47,797 nt of DNA from Bigelowiella natans CCMP2755. Lineage: Eukaryota > Cercozoa > Chlorarachniophyceae. A model generated the notes under the pieces. It worked only from the letters and a program-made list of their open reading frames with translations, ran no database searches and had not been told where the DNA came from. This document shows positions 33,870-46,643 of the stretch, one piece after another. The stretch lies in the NCBI GenBank assembly GCA_000320545.1, contig ADNK01000282.1:27501-75297 (forward strand), read 5' to 3'. Position 1 is the first letter of the stretch. Every line of letters begins with the position of its first letter. The translations under genes were made by a program, and so were the position numbers.

Positions 33870-35613
33870 CGATGGGAAAATGAGAGACTCAGATATACGC
33901 ATTATCAGCACCAATATGTGCTTGCTCTACCCTCTCTAGGAGAGGATATGTAGAGGTTATAATACATGTGAATAGGGTGGGTGAGCTAAGGTTGGACACT
34001 ACTTTTGCGTGATGACAAACTTCGATATGCTTCATATTACATGATGTGATGGTGAGTAGGGAGCACGTGTTCCTGATCCAAATATCAGGATCGAAAGAGG
34101 TAATAATACATTTTCCCATTCTTCACCGCTGGAAACAGTCTCCACACTGCAATCGATCGATTGCTCTGCTCTCTACTACGACCGTGTGTTACACATCGTA
34201 TGGCACCCAAACGAATGCCCACCAAATGCTTTCCTTTCGTGTGTCAACCACCAGAAAGCACCTGGGCCCCGCAAGCACGTACAGATGCTAGCATTGACTA
34301 TATTGATCCCGATAAGATGCGTCAGCGTGCGTTTTGGATGAAAAATGTTGAAGTTGTCTCTGAGGTCGTGGCTGCTGTTCCCTGTTTTTCTGCCGCTCTT
34401 TCGTAACTCAGCTTCTTATAAACCCTCCGTCGGAAATAAATGCTATGCATCTGCAGCCCGCTTTACATCCAAGCCACAGGTTTGTGTGTACCTCAAGGCA
34501 GCAGCAGGGCAAACAACTATTCAGTGTGCTTGCGACTCTACTTCCTCAATCAAATCCTAATTAATAGTTATCTTTCATCTTCGGTGCGTATTTTTCCTGC
34601 TCTGCCCTCGAAGAAATAACGTTTAAATTCTGTTCTCTTCAAGAGTGTCTTCTTGCAAGGTTCTCCCCTCCTTACCTCTTTCCTGTCTTCACAGGCAAAC
34701 TCAGATGCCGTGCAGTCCTTGTCAGCCTCCCCTGGACGTGGAGAAGTTCCCCCTCTTGAAGAACCTTAAGACGTAACAACATTGAATGTCGCTTGGATGA
34801 TAATCGTAGTACTTGTTGCCGAATGAAGATGCGTAATGATTCGTGCAGGGAGCATAGATTTTACGACTTAATGTAAGGATTCGTTTCTCGTTGGGCCAAA
34901 ATATCACCCGAAGCTTTCATCTTGATCGTGGATTCTGTTTTAAGACCGTTGTGCAATAATCCTCCATCCTCCCTCCGACATCAGATGGATGATGCTGTTA
35001 TCATATGTCATTGATTGTTGCTGATGGGGGCGGTCGTTTGCCGTTTGTCGCAGATATGCGTTGGTAAAGCTGGAAGCTGGAAACGCACTGTATTTGCCGC
35101 CACTTTGGTACGCATATGGCGGTGATGGCAATGATGATGATGATGATGATGATGATGACAATGATGATGCAAAACCATCTCTTGCTATAATCTTGCTCGA
35201 TTTTGCAGGATGCATTCTGTCTGCAACCTCACGCCATCTACTGCTGTGTCGATAAAGGTGGTGATAGTGGGGGGAGGAGTGGGGAAGAAGAGTGGTAAAA
35301 TAAGGGAGATATTGTTTGCCATTATTCACGGGCATAGAAGAGCATCGTATGCAAGTTAAATTCTTGTGTCTCTGGCTTGTTTCACCATCATATATCACTT
35401 ATCATAGCGTTGAGTGGTTGTAATAATAGGGCCTGACACGCGACCTGCTCACCGACTCTATTCTTACGGAGGCCATTGAAGGGTTAGTGTGTGCGGCATA
35501 CAGAGGAATGCATCGTTGTGACTATGGTGATGGTGTGCATGATGGTGATGATGATGATGATGATGATGATGATGACTGTGAGGGTAATACTGCCATCATT
35601 TTCGACTGTAAAC

Positions 35614-35648
<35 letters not shown>

Positions 35649-35820
35649 GGCTAATAACGGCGACGCAGGGTGACTATGGTCGGAGGAAAGCAGAGGAAGG
35701 AAAGCAAGAAGAAGCACGGCAACAACGCCGCCGAGATCGAAGGCATAAGAAGAGGTAGTGATGACGTTATTGTAGCCGTTCGACCAATTGCTGGAGCAGC
35801 ACTGAGATGATAACTGTGTT

Positions 35821-35858
<38 letters not shown>

Positions 35859-37470
35859 TCATGTTCTCCCCACGGTCTTCATACCCAAAGCAACTGGAGC
35901 TGCAACTACAGAATCGGTAGTGATGAATTGTTTCCTGGTGTTTGATTTCCCGTCGCCTCCCTCCATCCCATCCCTCCCCGTGATAGCCATAGCTTTGGAG
36001 AGAGCCACTACGTGTCGGTAAAATCCACCAATACTGCTTATTTACCTCGGCGGTCGTGCCATTGCTGCTGCTGCTGCTGCTGCTGCTGTTCTAAAAGGCG
36101 AGCATTCTCTTGGTGTACCAATATGTTATTCAATTGCTGCTGGTTGCGAAGCCGAGGGTTCCCTCTCAGTGGATCCGAGGTAGTAGTAGTAGAAGGAGGA
36201 GGAGGAGGAGGAGGAGGAAAATACTCATTATCAGTCAAATCACTGCATCATCGCGGATACCTTTTCTCTGTATTAAGAGGAGCAATTCTCTCTCCATCAT
36301 GCATTCTCTCCTATACGTACGGTGGAAAACAAGAACAAGCAACGACACCACGCTTGCTTTGAGATGCCATTGGAAATGCAAATTCAGGCAGGAAGTCGTC
36401 GAGAAGAGAAGGGACAATGCATGCCGAAGGGCTCTTTCTACTCGTCTACTCGAGATATCAGCCGTAGGGACAGCAGCAGCAACACAAACAGCATGATTAC
36501 ATCAGCAGAAAGCAGCAGCGAAACAGATTATATTCCTCCTCTTTGTTCAGTGATATTTTCCCTGCCCGTCACCCCATTTCCTGACTCTCTCTCTCTCTCT
36601 CTCTCTCTTTCTTTCTTCTTGGTTCCAGCCCTAACTAGCTCTGGCGATTGGGGAGAGGAGGGATTAGAAAGACACAAAATAGGAGGAGGAGGGGGAGGAG
36701 GAGGCCAGCACTTACCTGCTGCTCTTTAATTCATAAACAGCTACTGTCACCACTAATACCTTCTTTGGGGACCGCCCCCTATCTTCTCTTCCCTAGGCAC
36801 GCAGGAAAATTTCAAGACGATGGGGACGTTGGTGAGAAGAAGAAAAAGAAAGAGAAGAAGAAAAGGAGAGACAGAAACTTTCCATTCATTATGTTGGGGC
36901 AGTTGGTGATACAGATAGTGCTTTTCGTCGCTCACTTATATGCTGTCTTCGCAGCTATTCCGTGCACGTATCTCTCATCCTGGCGAAATTCTCATGCGAA
37001 AGATGTTGGGGGGATATCCCCGGTAAGAAGGAGAGATGCACTTGTTTGCAATGTTAGATCTCCTGGAGTGATGTGAGTGAGCTCTGCAACAACACAAAAA
37101 ACACGCGCAAAAACACACCATCCGCTCAAATAGTAGCACACAAATAGGCTGCGAGAAGCCCCTACCTCGCGGGGCTGGCACGACGAATGCGAAAGCAACT
37201 GAAAAGGATGAGCTTTTACGAGTTATTGGTGAAACTTGGGAGGTGATGCTGACGTTTCTTCCGTACGCTTGTTGAGAATATCCTTTGCGCGTTCTAATGT
37301 TTAGATAGTATGAGGATGCCGTGCAAGAGCCATCATCCTTATTCTTCTATGCTTTGTTGTCGCGAGTTTAGATAAATGCGTATGATGGTGCTTCTGCTGT
37401 TGCTGCTGCTGTGAGCAGGTACGGCGCCGAGAACGAAGTTCAGGACGCCATTGAATATGTAACACGATAG
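32524..37470 (+). CDS. JmjC/cupin_8-type Fe(II)/2-oxoglutarate oxygenase, 18 exons, about 359 aa
   Basis: Exons: 32524-32652, 32859-33017, 33054-33067, 33198-33254, 33478-33528, 33757-33795, 34060-34099, 34412-34479, 34695-34772, 35054-35107, 35209-35257, 35430-35486, 35891-35916, 35993-36017, 36955-37022, 37159-37228, 37315-37358, 37419-37470 (TAG). They total 1,080 nt and all phases agree. The core reads GGTNTYSHYDKEHVFLIQIS, giving the Fe ligands H147-x-D149, with K162 in GSKE placed where family members bind 2-oxoglutarate. LLINPPSE follows, then KLEAGNALYLPPLWMHSV, whose H232 is the distal Fe ligand. This is the layout of FIH/JMJD5/TYW5-type JmjC hydroxylases acting on proteins or tRNA; the substrate cannot be told. 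The C-terminal 110 residues (from about 36955: LFRARISHPGEILMRKM) are helical. Weak points are the 14-nt exon 3 and the last four junctions. It diverges from the NOV-like gene. Confidence 0.8.
32769..32802. repeat. (CAT)n microsatellite in intron
   Basis: A trinucleotide run in the first intron of the JmjC gene. Related tracts in later introns are (GT)n-(GA)n at 33805-33866, (GAT)n at 35141-35158 and 35543-35572, (CTG)n at 35613-35648 and 36062-36088, and (AT)n at 35832-35858. Confidence 0.9.
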
Positions 37471-38884
37471 AAATATTTTGGTGTCTCTTTATACCTTCTC
37501 ATCATCATCATCATCATCACTAGAGATCGTTCGAAAGGGCAAAAGGGAACGACATCTCTTTTTCGCCATATTCAGCACTGAACCTTCAAATACTACTTCT
37601 CGAATTCATACGCAAGGATTGTCTGTTGGATTCTGTAACACAGATGTTGGAACACGCTGTCGGAGGCTCCCGTGTCAACGCTGCATTGCGTGCTATCAAC
37701 AAGTAGCACTATAGTAGTAGTAGCCGTAGCAGTAGTAGTAGGTGTAGTAGCATTTCATACATAGTAGTAGTAGTAGTAGTAGTAGTTAGAAGTAGTGTTA
37801 GCATACAATGACTATTTCAAACTTAAGATCTCAAAGTAACCGTTTGAAATTAATGTGGATAATATTAGATGTCTTTCCCCTGAAATGGGAGCAGCTACTG
37901 CAGCAGAAAGTAACTCTACGGAAGAAGACAACCACACGACATCACCTGTCCCTTCGTCTGTAGAAGATGTTACACTGAATGACGATCTTTAGTGGGACCA
38001 CACAATGGCATTCTTCAGCTACATCAGGTGACACTTCATTGAACAAATTTGATCCATCAATGTAAGGGCATTAAAGTCTCTATTCGTGTACATGGTCTAG
38101 CTCTTGTTCGTGCACGAATCAAATTCGGTGGTCGAAATGTTGTCGTCTGGATGTCACAATGCACTGATGTGTGCATGTGTCTTGATCGACTCTAGCTAGC
38201 TCTGCACAGCTAGATAGCATTCGCATGTGTAAGACGGATGTAACCAATAATCAAATGTGTGCATCACGTGCATGCATAAAGCAGGCTGGACACGTCTAGC
38301 AGACGTGTGGAAATGATCAAGTGCTATGGTGCACATGTGAGACAGAAATTGAAATTTTGCAAATAAATATGCTAGTATGCTATATATGATAGTTATTGCT
38401 TCGATCATGGAGACAAAGCAAAGGAGCAGCAAGTGCCTGTGTCTCTGTTGGCGCATTTCACAAAGTTCGATCTCACAAGTGAACTTGCTTCATTATTGAC
38501 GTACCAGCACAATATGCCAGGTAGCATATGCTAGTATATGTGGTGTCAATCAGCACGCAACATATGCAACATTATGTTATCACTTGCAATTAAGAGCCAC
38601 GTTCGTTGGTTGTGACTCCAGCGAAGAACAACCACATGCGACACGAATGCATCTGCCGTTGACTCATGATATGGCTAGATGTAAGTAATCTGACAAAACG
38701 CTTAAAGTTGCACACATGTGCTGCAAGTGTATCCACATTGCTGTGTCTCCATTCTAGCATTCGCCCATGACAGACGGGAAGAACGTCTCTGATCTCATCA
38801 TCAGATCTGAAATACGACTCATTTACGCTTATGCTGCATTAAGGGCATGTGTCGGTATGTCGTTCGTGGTCCATGCCCTGCTCC
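37471..38884. other. Convergent intergenic region, JmjC and EF-hand-like genes
   Basis: No gene supported. It contains imperfect (TAG)n at about 37711-37790. From 38000 onward the sequence is rich in TGCA, GTGCATG and CTAGCTAG words, like the other convergent intergenic regions. The open frame 38196-38456 on the minus strand shows no family resemblance. Confidence 0.65.
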
Positions 38885-41138
38885 TTAGTTTTTCTTCTCT
38901 TCTGCCATCTTCTTCTTGAGGCGTGCGAGAGCGCGCTAATTATCAAACACACAACTGAGAATCTGGCCAATTGATTTTGAGCTTGCAATATATTTGCTCC
39001 ATCTCACAAAGCCCATATAACATGCCAATAGAAACCAACCTTCGGCATGTACTTCTTTGCCTCCTCCAGTTCGCGATCCATGAGCCACAACTGACGGTAA
39101 GGGAAGAAAATTCGCGTTATGTGGAGGTAAAATAACGGGGGGTTGGATCCAAGACAACTTCAGCTTTGTTTTGTTAGTCATCATTGTCGTTCACCTTTCC
39201 TTTGCCAGCACCCTTGACTTCCTGCTTAACCTTCTCAAGATATTCCGTAGCCTGATATCAATGAACCCACGAGGATAAGTAAGATTATTGAAGACACAAC
39301 ATATAATATATGACACATCGTGAGTATCACTACTTTTTCGATCGCAGTCTCGGCGGCAATTACAGCGTCTTCAGATGCCTGCAACAGAATTTCATAAGTG
39401 ATACTTTTAAGCTACCACGCTAAAGAGTTATCTCAAAGAAGAACAAAACCTGTTTCGCTGCTTTCGCTTGTTTTGCATCAGCTTCTGCTTTCTCACGTGC
39501 CTCCACTGCTTTGCCCGTAATCTAAACAGTGTCACGATAGGCATGAGCCTACAGCAGCAAGGAAAATTTGCCTATAGAAGGCTACTACCCTTGCAGCCTT
39601 CTTTGTTGCTTTTTGACACTTCTTCACGACTGCAGCTTGAGTGATTTTAGCCTGCAAAAGGAAATCATTTCCACTCTATTAAATAAGGAAGAAAGCAAAC
39701 TAAATGGTGCCGTGACCTTTTGAAGAGGGAGAGGATCTTTAGCAAGAAGCTGTTGGAGCATGTTGGCCGCTTTGTTGCGCTTCACCACACCGAGGGACAT
39801 GTTCTATAACACACCGATATTGATAATTCACGTCTCCTAATTAGGAACTAATAATCCAATCAATTCACAAGCAAATGCAGCATACCTTAGATTTTTTTTT
39901 CAGGTTTTCTTTCTTCGTAGCAAGTTTTTTCTCTTCAGCTTTGAGAGCATCCTGGAACACACACACATTAATGTTATTTCTATCCTTGTACCACAGGCAG
40001 ATAGCCTTACATGATGCTATCTATACCTCTGCAGCAGTTTGCTCACCCTGGACCTTTCGGAGCTCAGCTTCAACCTGCATGAGTAGGGGTGAGTTGAGTA
40101 ATACACATGAATTTTTGTGTAATATGTGCGCGCATCGTGCTTGAGCGACTGAGGCATCTACGTCGCACCTTTTTGGCCTCATTCTCTGCCTTCACCGCAC
40201 TGAGCCTGGAGTTCTCTGCAGTTTCTGCTGCCTCCGTTGCTTTAATTGCAGCCTAAGTCATTTATGCGCTCAGGTTTCGTAGGGATTAACCAGAGAATGA
40301 TATTCATCTTCATCTCTCCGACCTCCTTTGACTTTTCGCAATCTGCCTGAGCTTTCTCTAAAAGGCTCTGCGCTTTGTTGATTTTTTCCATATCTGCCTC
40401 TCCTTGGGATGCATTCACCAGTTTGTGCACATCGGCCTAATGTTGTAAAGAATCACGCACAGCGCTAACTATTCGTTCGGAATGGACGAAAAAGAATCGA
40501 GTAGGAGGTACCTCATGGTTGTAGATGAGGAACTCGGTCAAGGATACATGCTTGTTGAAATCGATCTAATGCAAATAAAATGTATCAGGGTTGAATTAAG
40601 AGAAGGAAAGAAAGAATATATGACTCACATCAATCTCGCGAAGTTTCTCACGCATGTCCTTTACAGATAGGGTCATGCCAAAGTTCTCCAAGAAACGGTG
40701 CGCGTCAAATTCGTTCAGTTCACATCTACACGATATATCATTGGAAGAAGAGATTATGTATTATAAAAGCAAATAGCCGACGCCAATATTTATCATCGAG
40801 AATGTGAAAATCTTACCCTTTCTTCTTCTTCTTCAAGTCGAGTTCAATGAACTTGTTCATGTATTTCCAAATCTTTGAACGAAAGTATGCAAATCCTCAG
40901 CTCACGAAACGAATGTCTTAGTCAATTTATACCATCTCACAAGCATCTTTTTTGCCTTCGAACTTGTCAACCCAGAACGCATTTAAGAACCAGATCGCCT
41001 GAACACACGTTAAACTTTCACCACCTTCCTCTTCGGACATATGCCTAAAGTTTGTTCGAAAGTAAATCCTCTCACCTGCTCGCGATATGGTTTCGAACTG
41101 ATTTCCTTGAGTTTTACCAGATCTTTCTTATCTACCAT
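38885..41138 (-). CDS. Conserved EF-hand-like plus coiled-coil protein, 16 exons, about 357 aa
   Basis: Minus-strand exons: 41138-41076, 40998-40933, 40872-40817, 40725-40629, 40565-40512, 40436-40323, 40252-40169, 40074-40027, 39951-39886, 39803-39717, 39651-39589, 39521-39450, 39378-39334, 39251-39195, 39090-39040, 38935-38885 (TAA). All phases agree. The N-terminal 115 residues read YREQAIWFLNAFW, CELNEFDAHRFLENFG and REIDIDFNKHVSLTEFLIYN, a helical domain with an EF-hand-like loop. Residues 120-260 are a charged A/E/K coiled coil. Then comes GVVKRNKAANMLQQLLAKDP with PLPLQKAKITQAAV, a second coiled coil, and a C-terminal LWLMDRELEEAKKYMPK block. I recognise this order from a family spread through protists and invertebrates with no established function. 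Introns are only 60-104 nt, lack microsatellites, and 14 of 15 are phase 0, unlike the neighbours. It diverges from the NAD kinase locus. Confidence 0.88.
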
Positions 41139-41691
41139 GGTTGGGGTTTTCTTCGTGTTCCTCTTCGGGGGTTTGTGGAAGGGGGAGGTTGGTTGGGATA
41201 TGCTTTCCCCTTGATAACCAAACTAGCTTGATATTATTTCTCCCTTTTTTCACATAATTCTTGGAATTCTCTCTGTCGCAACCCAGAGACTTCAACATGT
41301 TTGCTCGCCTGCTTCTTTTCTGCCTCCTGTCCCGCGGTATTCCACCAAATCTCCAGAAAACCCCCCAATGATCTCTGGAGATACCTTCGAGATGATCCGA
41401 GAGCTTTCGGCTGCACCGCTCTTAAGGAAGTTCACTCGTAGTTTGATGATGGTGCATCAAGTAATTCGTTGAGACAAGATCTATGTGCTCGGGTAACTAA
41501 AAATGTCCTTCGGATTTGAGGCATTTTGGGAGAAAATACAGGCTATATTCATGCGACGACAAAGCAAGTTCTCGCTAGTTGCTTAGATTGCTGGGCGAGC
41601 TGAGCCTTGAGTGAGCAACTAATTTGGAAAGGAGCCTGTGAAGAAGATACACGCTTGCTGCCCGCAGCTTGCCATCAATACAAACGCGCTG
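41139..41691. other. Divergent intergenic region, EF-hand-like and NAD kinase loci
   Basis: About 550 bases with no supported gene. A minus-strand open frame at 41234-41416 has no recognisable similarity and no clear start. The promoters of both flanking genes should be here; no particular motif was identified. Confidence 0.55.
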
Positions 41692-42866
41692 ATGGACGGT
41701 GGCAAGAGTCTCGAAGCGAAACTTGATCGTATCCTGTCGCTGTTGGAGCCCGAGACTAAGCTCTCAGAAACCGATGAGAGCGAGGCTCCAGTGACGGATG
41801 TCGGCATGACCGCTTACGTGAAGGTCTTTGCTCCTTCTCATGAATCCCAACTATATTTTGAGAATCCTCATGTACTCGACAGGAAATTAATCAGTTGAAG
41901 AAAACACTGCAAGAGGTCCTGACTGTGATTTGCGATTTGTGGTTTCTTCGGCGATTGATCGGTTAATCACTCTATGTTGTGTGCTTAACAGAAAGAGAGA
42001 GAGTTAGATATTGTTCGCCGGACGCTGCTGGAAAGGCAGGTAGCTGTTTAATCGCAGCCAAAAGTTGCACCACCCTCCATTCTGATGTAATTTCCTTTGA
42101 TATTAGTGGAAAAGCTACGAAGAAAAGTGCAAGGCACCCATCCAAGTAATTAACTTGTTTGCCAACGAGTTTCTAATTTTGGTGATGACTTCATGATGAC
42201 CACTGTGCACACATGCACGAGATGATGAATGGAAGTTGCAACAAGTGATAATGCCATGAATACTACCTGGGCTGCATATTTGTTGTTTTTGCTGCTGTTG
42301 TACTTAACAAGGTTCCGGTTGGAGGCTCCGTTGCACGGATTACTAGAAGAGGATCTGTAGAGGTGGTGTTTCCATGTTCATTATATGATGGTCATAATCA
42401 TGAATGATGGCGAGAATTAAAACATTCATAGAGCAAAATCAGGCTGATGTAGATGCAGCACATGGAGCCCCTGATAAATTCCGCTTAAATATTGTTATGT
42501 TGTCGGATACACACAGCTCAACCAAATGGAGGCGGAACAGTATACGCAAAAGTGCCCAATTTTGCCTGAAAATAAGGTATTAATCGAGATAGGTTATTGT
42601 TCAGAGGAGTTACTTTCTCCAACCGACCTTCACAGCATGTGACCGTCCCCTCCCCCCCCCCTCTCTTACCACCACCACACGTTCCACCTATGTGTTTGTC
42701 CTATTAGCGGGGGAAAGTGTTGTTCCGGTTGCTAAAAGCTACAGATAAGAAGTGCTACTTCCTTTGTCCTGACTTTAAGATCAACAAAGTGCCGCAGTCC
42801 ACGAACCTGGTCTACTATGACGACAACGAATATATTATTAGCGATGTTATCTTCTATGTTCAGTAG
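41692..42866 (+). CDS. Coiled-coil exons, probably the N-terminus of the NAD kinase gene (or a separate ~173-aa protein)
   Basis: Exons 41692-41823, 41883-41915, 41992-42039, 42107-42145, 42312-42362, 42517-42576 and 42708-42866 are all phase 0. The first ATG in frame gives MDGGKSLEAKLDRILSLLEP, followed by a coiled coil (EINQLKKTLQEKERELDIVR), a basic V/G patch and a compact block with KATDKKCYFLCPDFKIN. The frame meets TAG at 42864. Alternatively a GT at 42846 after IISD joins in phase 0 to the exon at 43041 (VRLKWVETPRRVLLIKK). In animal NAD kinases the residues just before the kinase core have similar character, so a join is plausible. No domain is recognised in this part. Which ending is used cannot be told from sequence alone. 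Confidence 0.6.
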
Positions 42867-43040
42867 TCATGGCCCTGTCTATGTGTGTTTGTGTGTGTGT
42901 GTGCTCGCGCTCCACAGTGTAAGTAAGCTTTCACCACTTAGCTCTCATTCATAGGACGCGTCAACGTGGTCGTTGTCATTTAAACAACTACTTACCCGTC
43001 CTTGGTTTTGGCCATGACCGTGTTGTATGCTTTCTCTCAG

Positions 43041-43213
43041 GTAAGACTCAAGTGGGTTGAAACGCCTCGACGAGTGTTACTAATTAAAAAACCCCGAGAT
43101 GACCAAATTCTTAAGGTCGAAAGATGTTAGATCTCTCTTCCTGTGTTCGTGATCGTTATGTTGTCGTAAAAAAATTGTCTCTCCGCATCATGTGCGTGGA
43201 TGTGTGTGCGTGG

Positions 43214-43254
<41 letters not shown>

Positions 43255-44137
43255 GTTTTGACACGCGTCTTGAGATGAGTATTGAATGCTAAGATGGCCA
43301 AAGAGATCTCAAAATGGCTGGTGACACAGAAGGTAATAACAACGCAGACAGACAGAAACCCTCTCCTCTCCCCCTCCCTCCCGTCCGCACGTAATCCGAG
43401 TTCCATTGCTGATTTATCTATGTATCGATCATAAATTTCAATGCGGACGAATGATAACATGATGTTTTGTGTCTCACTCCACCCCCCCCCCCCCACCTCT
43501 CCTCCTCTTTCGTAACATTTTGTGTGCAGGTGGAGGTGCTCGTGGAACCCATTGTCAAAAGGACCGAGCTGGCCAATGAGCCGTAATTGCTACCTATTTG
43601 ATATAAGAACTGTACATAGAGTCAAACGTCAGCATCACTGACAGTACAAGGAATTCAGTGTGTATGCGCTTTTTAAAGTACCCTCCCGCCCCTCCTACCT
43701 CCTCCTCCTCCTCTTCCATTTTAGGAGTGTGAAAGCATACACCGATGAGGACGCTGGGAAATTAGAAGAGATTGTAAGAACAAGCTGATGAAATTTGCCT
43801 AGAGAACCACGTTGAGGAGAGAGAGAGGGAGAGAGAGAGAGAGAGAGACCCATTTTAAATGATGCACGATTGCGGCTTTTTGAAACGTGAAGAAACTTAC
43901 GACGAAGAGAAGGGGGAGGAATAGCACCAGGCACAGCACTGCACACACACAATGCACACACTCTGCCTCTCCCTCCCCCCCCTAACCCTAACCCCCCCCT
44001 CTGTTGTATTGTCATAATTTCAGGTCGATTTCGTTGTCTGCCTCGGAGGTATTATTTTGTTGGTGTAATAATAGAATTACTAAGTCACTACTTCGGTGAT
44101 GCGTTTATATTATATCTGATGCGTATAGATTATGTGC

Positions 44138-44178
<41 letters not shown>

Positions 44179-44391
44179 TGTGTGTGTGTGTGTGTGTGCA
44201 CAACGATAACTACCATCATAATCATCGCACTACAGGGGATGGCACGCTCCTCTGGTTATCGAATCTCTTCAAGTACAGCCACCGCATTTTCCTTTCTTCA
44301 TCGTCCTCCTTTCTTCCCTATCGAAATGATTTGCGGCGGGATGATGAGCTGCATGCACAACAATGAATCATTATCGTCCTTATCATATATG

Positions 44392-44429
<38 letters not shown>

Positions 44430-45005
44430 GTGAAATCGCAAGCAGTCCTTACCACTGTACTTTGCCTTGATATAATCAATACGCACACCACCGTAAGCAT
44501 AAGTGAGCTTTCCGTTTCTTCTGCTGTGCTGGCAATACTACAAATTGGTAGGGAAAGCGTGCCCCCAGTCATATCGTTCGCAATGGGGTATGTACCCACC
44601 AGCACTAGCACTACATCGTATACCATCAGAAGGAAGATCGCTGTGACAGATGAACTCGCGAGAAGAAGACAGATGCACGCATTATGTAGAAACATATGCA
44701 TGCAGGGAGGGGGGGGGAGGAATGGTGTGAATAAATCTTGTGTATATTTGCTAGTTCCCTGGGCTTTCTGACCCCGTTTCCGGCAACATCGTAATATTAT
44801 ATATCTAAACATCTATATATATATATATATATATACATACATACATATATGTATATCTGTTTTGTGTTATGTGTTGATCGTGTTACTGTTGTGTGACCAA
44901 GTGAGATGAAATGAGAACAATCCTCCACCCCCCTCCCTTTCCCTCTCCTCTCTCAACAACAACAACAGCAACAATAATGAAACAAATGCTCATCATTAGT
45001 ATTAT

Positions 45006-45048
<43 letters not shown>

Positions 45049-46610
45049 TATATATAATGTATACATACATTGTACATCGATACCCGACAGCTACGAGCAC
45101 TATCTCAAGCAAACACTTAGAGGCGGCTTCTACCTTACTCTGCGGTAATACTAATAATACAAATAATAATGATGATGATGATGAATGTATGTGAGGAGGT
45201 GAGACAAAGATACATTTGCCAAGAAGTCTACTTTCGCTGCAAACTTAATACAGAAGTGTGATACCCTTCCTCTCCCTCTCCGCCCCCCTTCCGACCCTAA
45301 CCTCCTCCCCTTTTGTCCCCTATCAGCTCTCGTCTGCACATAACGATCGAGCGGCGTGGAACGGCTCACGGGAAGAAGGGGAGGTTGCAATGAGAGCTGC
45401 TACTGAATTATAAAAAAACGAACAAACAACACAGCATGTTATATATCAGAAGTCCCCCCTTGATTACTCACTCACTATCATTCGTTCGTTCTACCAGAAG
45501 GGGGGCAGCTCCTGGAGCGTCCGCGTCCTCCTCTACCGCTTCTTCATCATCGCACATAAGCAAACTGCGGGGGTCGGTATCTCATGAGCAACTTATCAAG
45601 TCCCCCCCCCCCCCCCCCTCCTCTTCGCCTTTCCCCCTATAATTCGACTTCTGTGGCGAGGAGGATGATGAAAACATATAGAGATGTGTCGTATCCGCGG
45701 CGACCAGAATGTTTATCTTTGGTTTGAGTTTTTTCTTCTCCTCCTCCTTCAACTACCAGCAACACACACACACACACACACACTCACACACACACACACA
45801 CTCACACACTCACACATTCACACGCATACAGGAAGTTCGAAACTATTGCAGAGAACGGCAATGAGCAAATCAAGAAGAAAACTCAGAGAGGTTGTAGTCA
45901 TCATGATGGTCAATGATTGTAATGCAAACCAACATCTCTTGGATGCACTATATCTCCTCCTCCCTCTCCTCCTCCTCCTCCTCCTCTTCGTGCATATTCT
46001 ATCACTTTCACCGCATAGCGATGGTGATGTCGATGATGGTTATAACAATGATGCTAATTGTGAGTAGGTAAGGGTAGTAGAGTCCCAGAAGGTCCCACCC
46101 CCCAGCACCCAGAACTACCGGTTGATGATGACAACGCTGAGGCTGTCGCGGCAGCAACGGCACTAGCGGCATCGATTGCAAAAAATGATAGTAATGATAT
46201 TATTCACGAATCGAAGGCCAAAGTCGCCCCCTCGGAAAGCCAGCACATCGTGGTAGTAGAAGTGGTAGTAGTAGGGTTAGGAAATTGCAGTTTGTCCTTT
46301 CTTTACTTTTTCCTCGCAGCATTATCTATGTACATCGCATGCTTTCTTTTCTCTTCCTAGAGCTCACTACACGACCGTCGCATCAGTAAAAACACACCGA
46401 GGAGAAGATATACCTTCCTTGCCCTCCTCAACCCCCCCTCCCCCCCCCCTTCCTGTCCTCCTTCCTCCCCATCGCTGTCTATCATGTCGCAACGTGCTCA
46501 TGCTAGCGCGCAAGCATCACAGGAGACCACATATACTCTTCTCCTCAACTGGGGAAAGCAGAGCCTAAGAGTGGGTGAACACAACGCCATCCATGCACGT
46601 ATACTACTAG

Positions 46611-46643
<33 letters not shown>

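Noticed and set aside
34161-34406. Open frame of about 80 codons between JmjC exons
   Set aside because: The exons at 34060-34099 and 34412-34479 join in phase to give SGSKELLINPPSE, as expected for the family, so this is intron sequence.
35669-35754. Possible JmjC exon rich in Q, E and R (acceptor at 35668, donor at 35755)
   Set aside because: Including it breaks the phase with the exons at 35891 and 35993. Skipping it gives a continuous, better-looking frame and an exact multiple of three.
36648-37076. Open frame with a hydrophobic, membrane-like stretch (LGQLVIQIVLFVAHLYAVF)
   Set aside because: The hydrophobic part coincides with the 3' end of an intron, whose strong acceptor before 36955 opens a different frame that joins in phase to later exons.
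41234-41416. Minus-strand open frame of 60 codons between divergent genes
   Set aside because: No recognisable motif and no splice partner; length is within chance.
43188-43496. Minus-strand open frame of 102 codons ending in Thr-His repeats
   Set aside because: It is antisense to NAD kinase exon 43294-43332, and its C-terminal part is the translated CA repeat.
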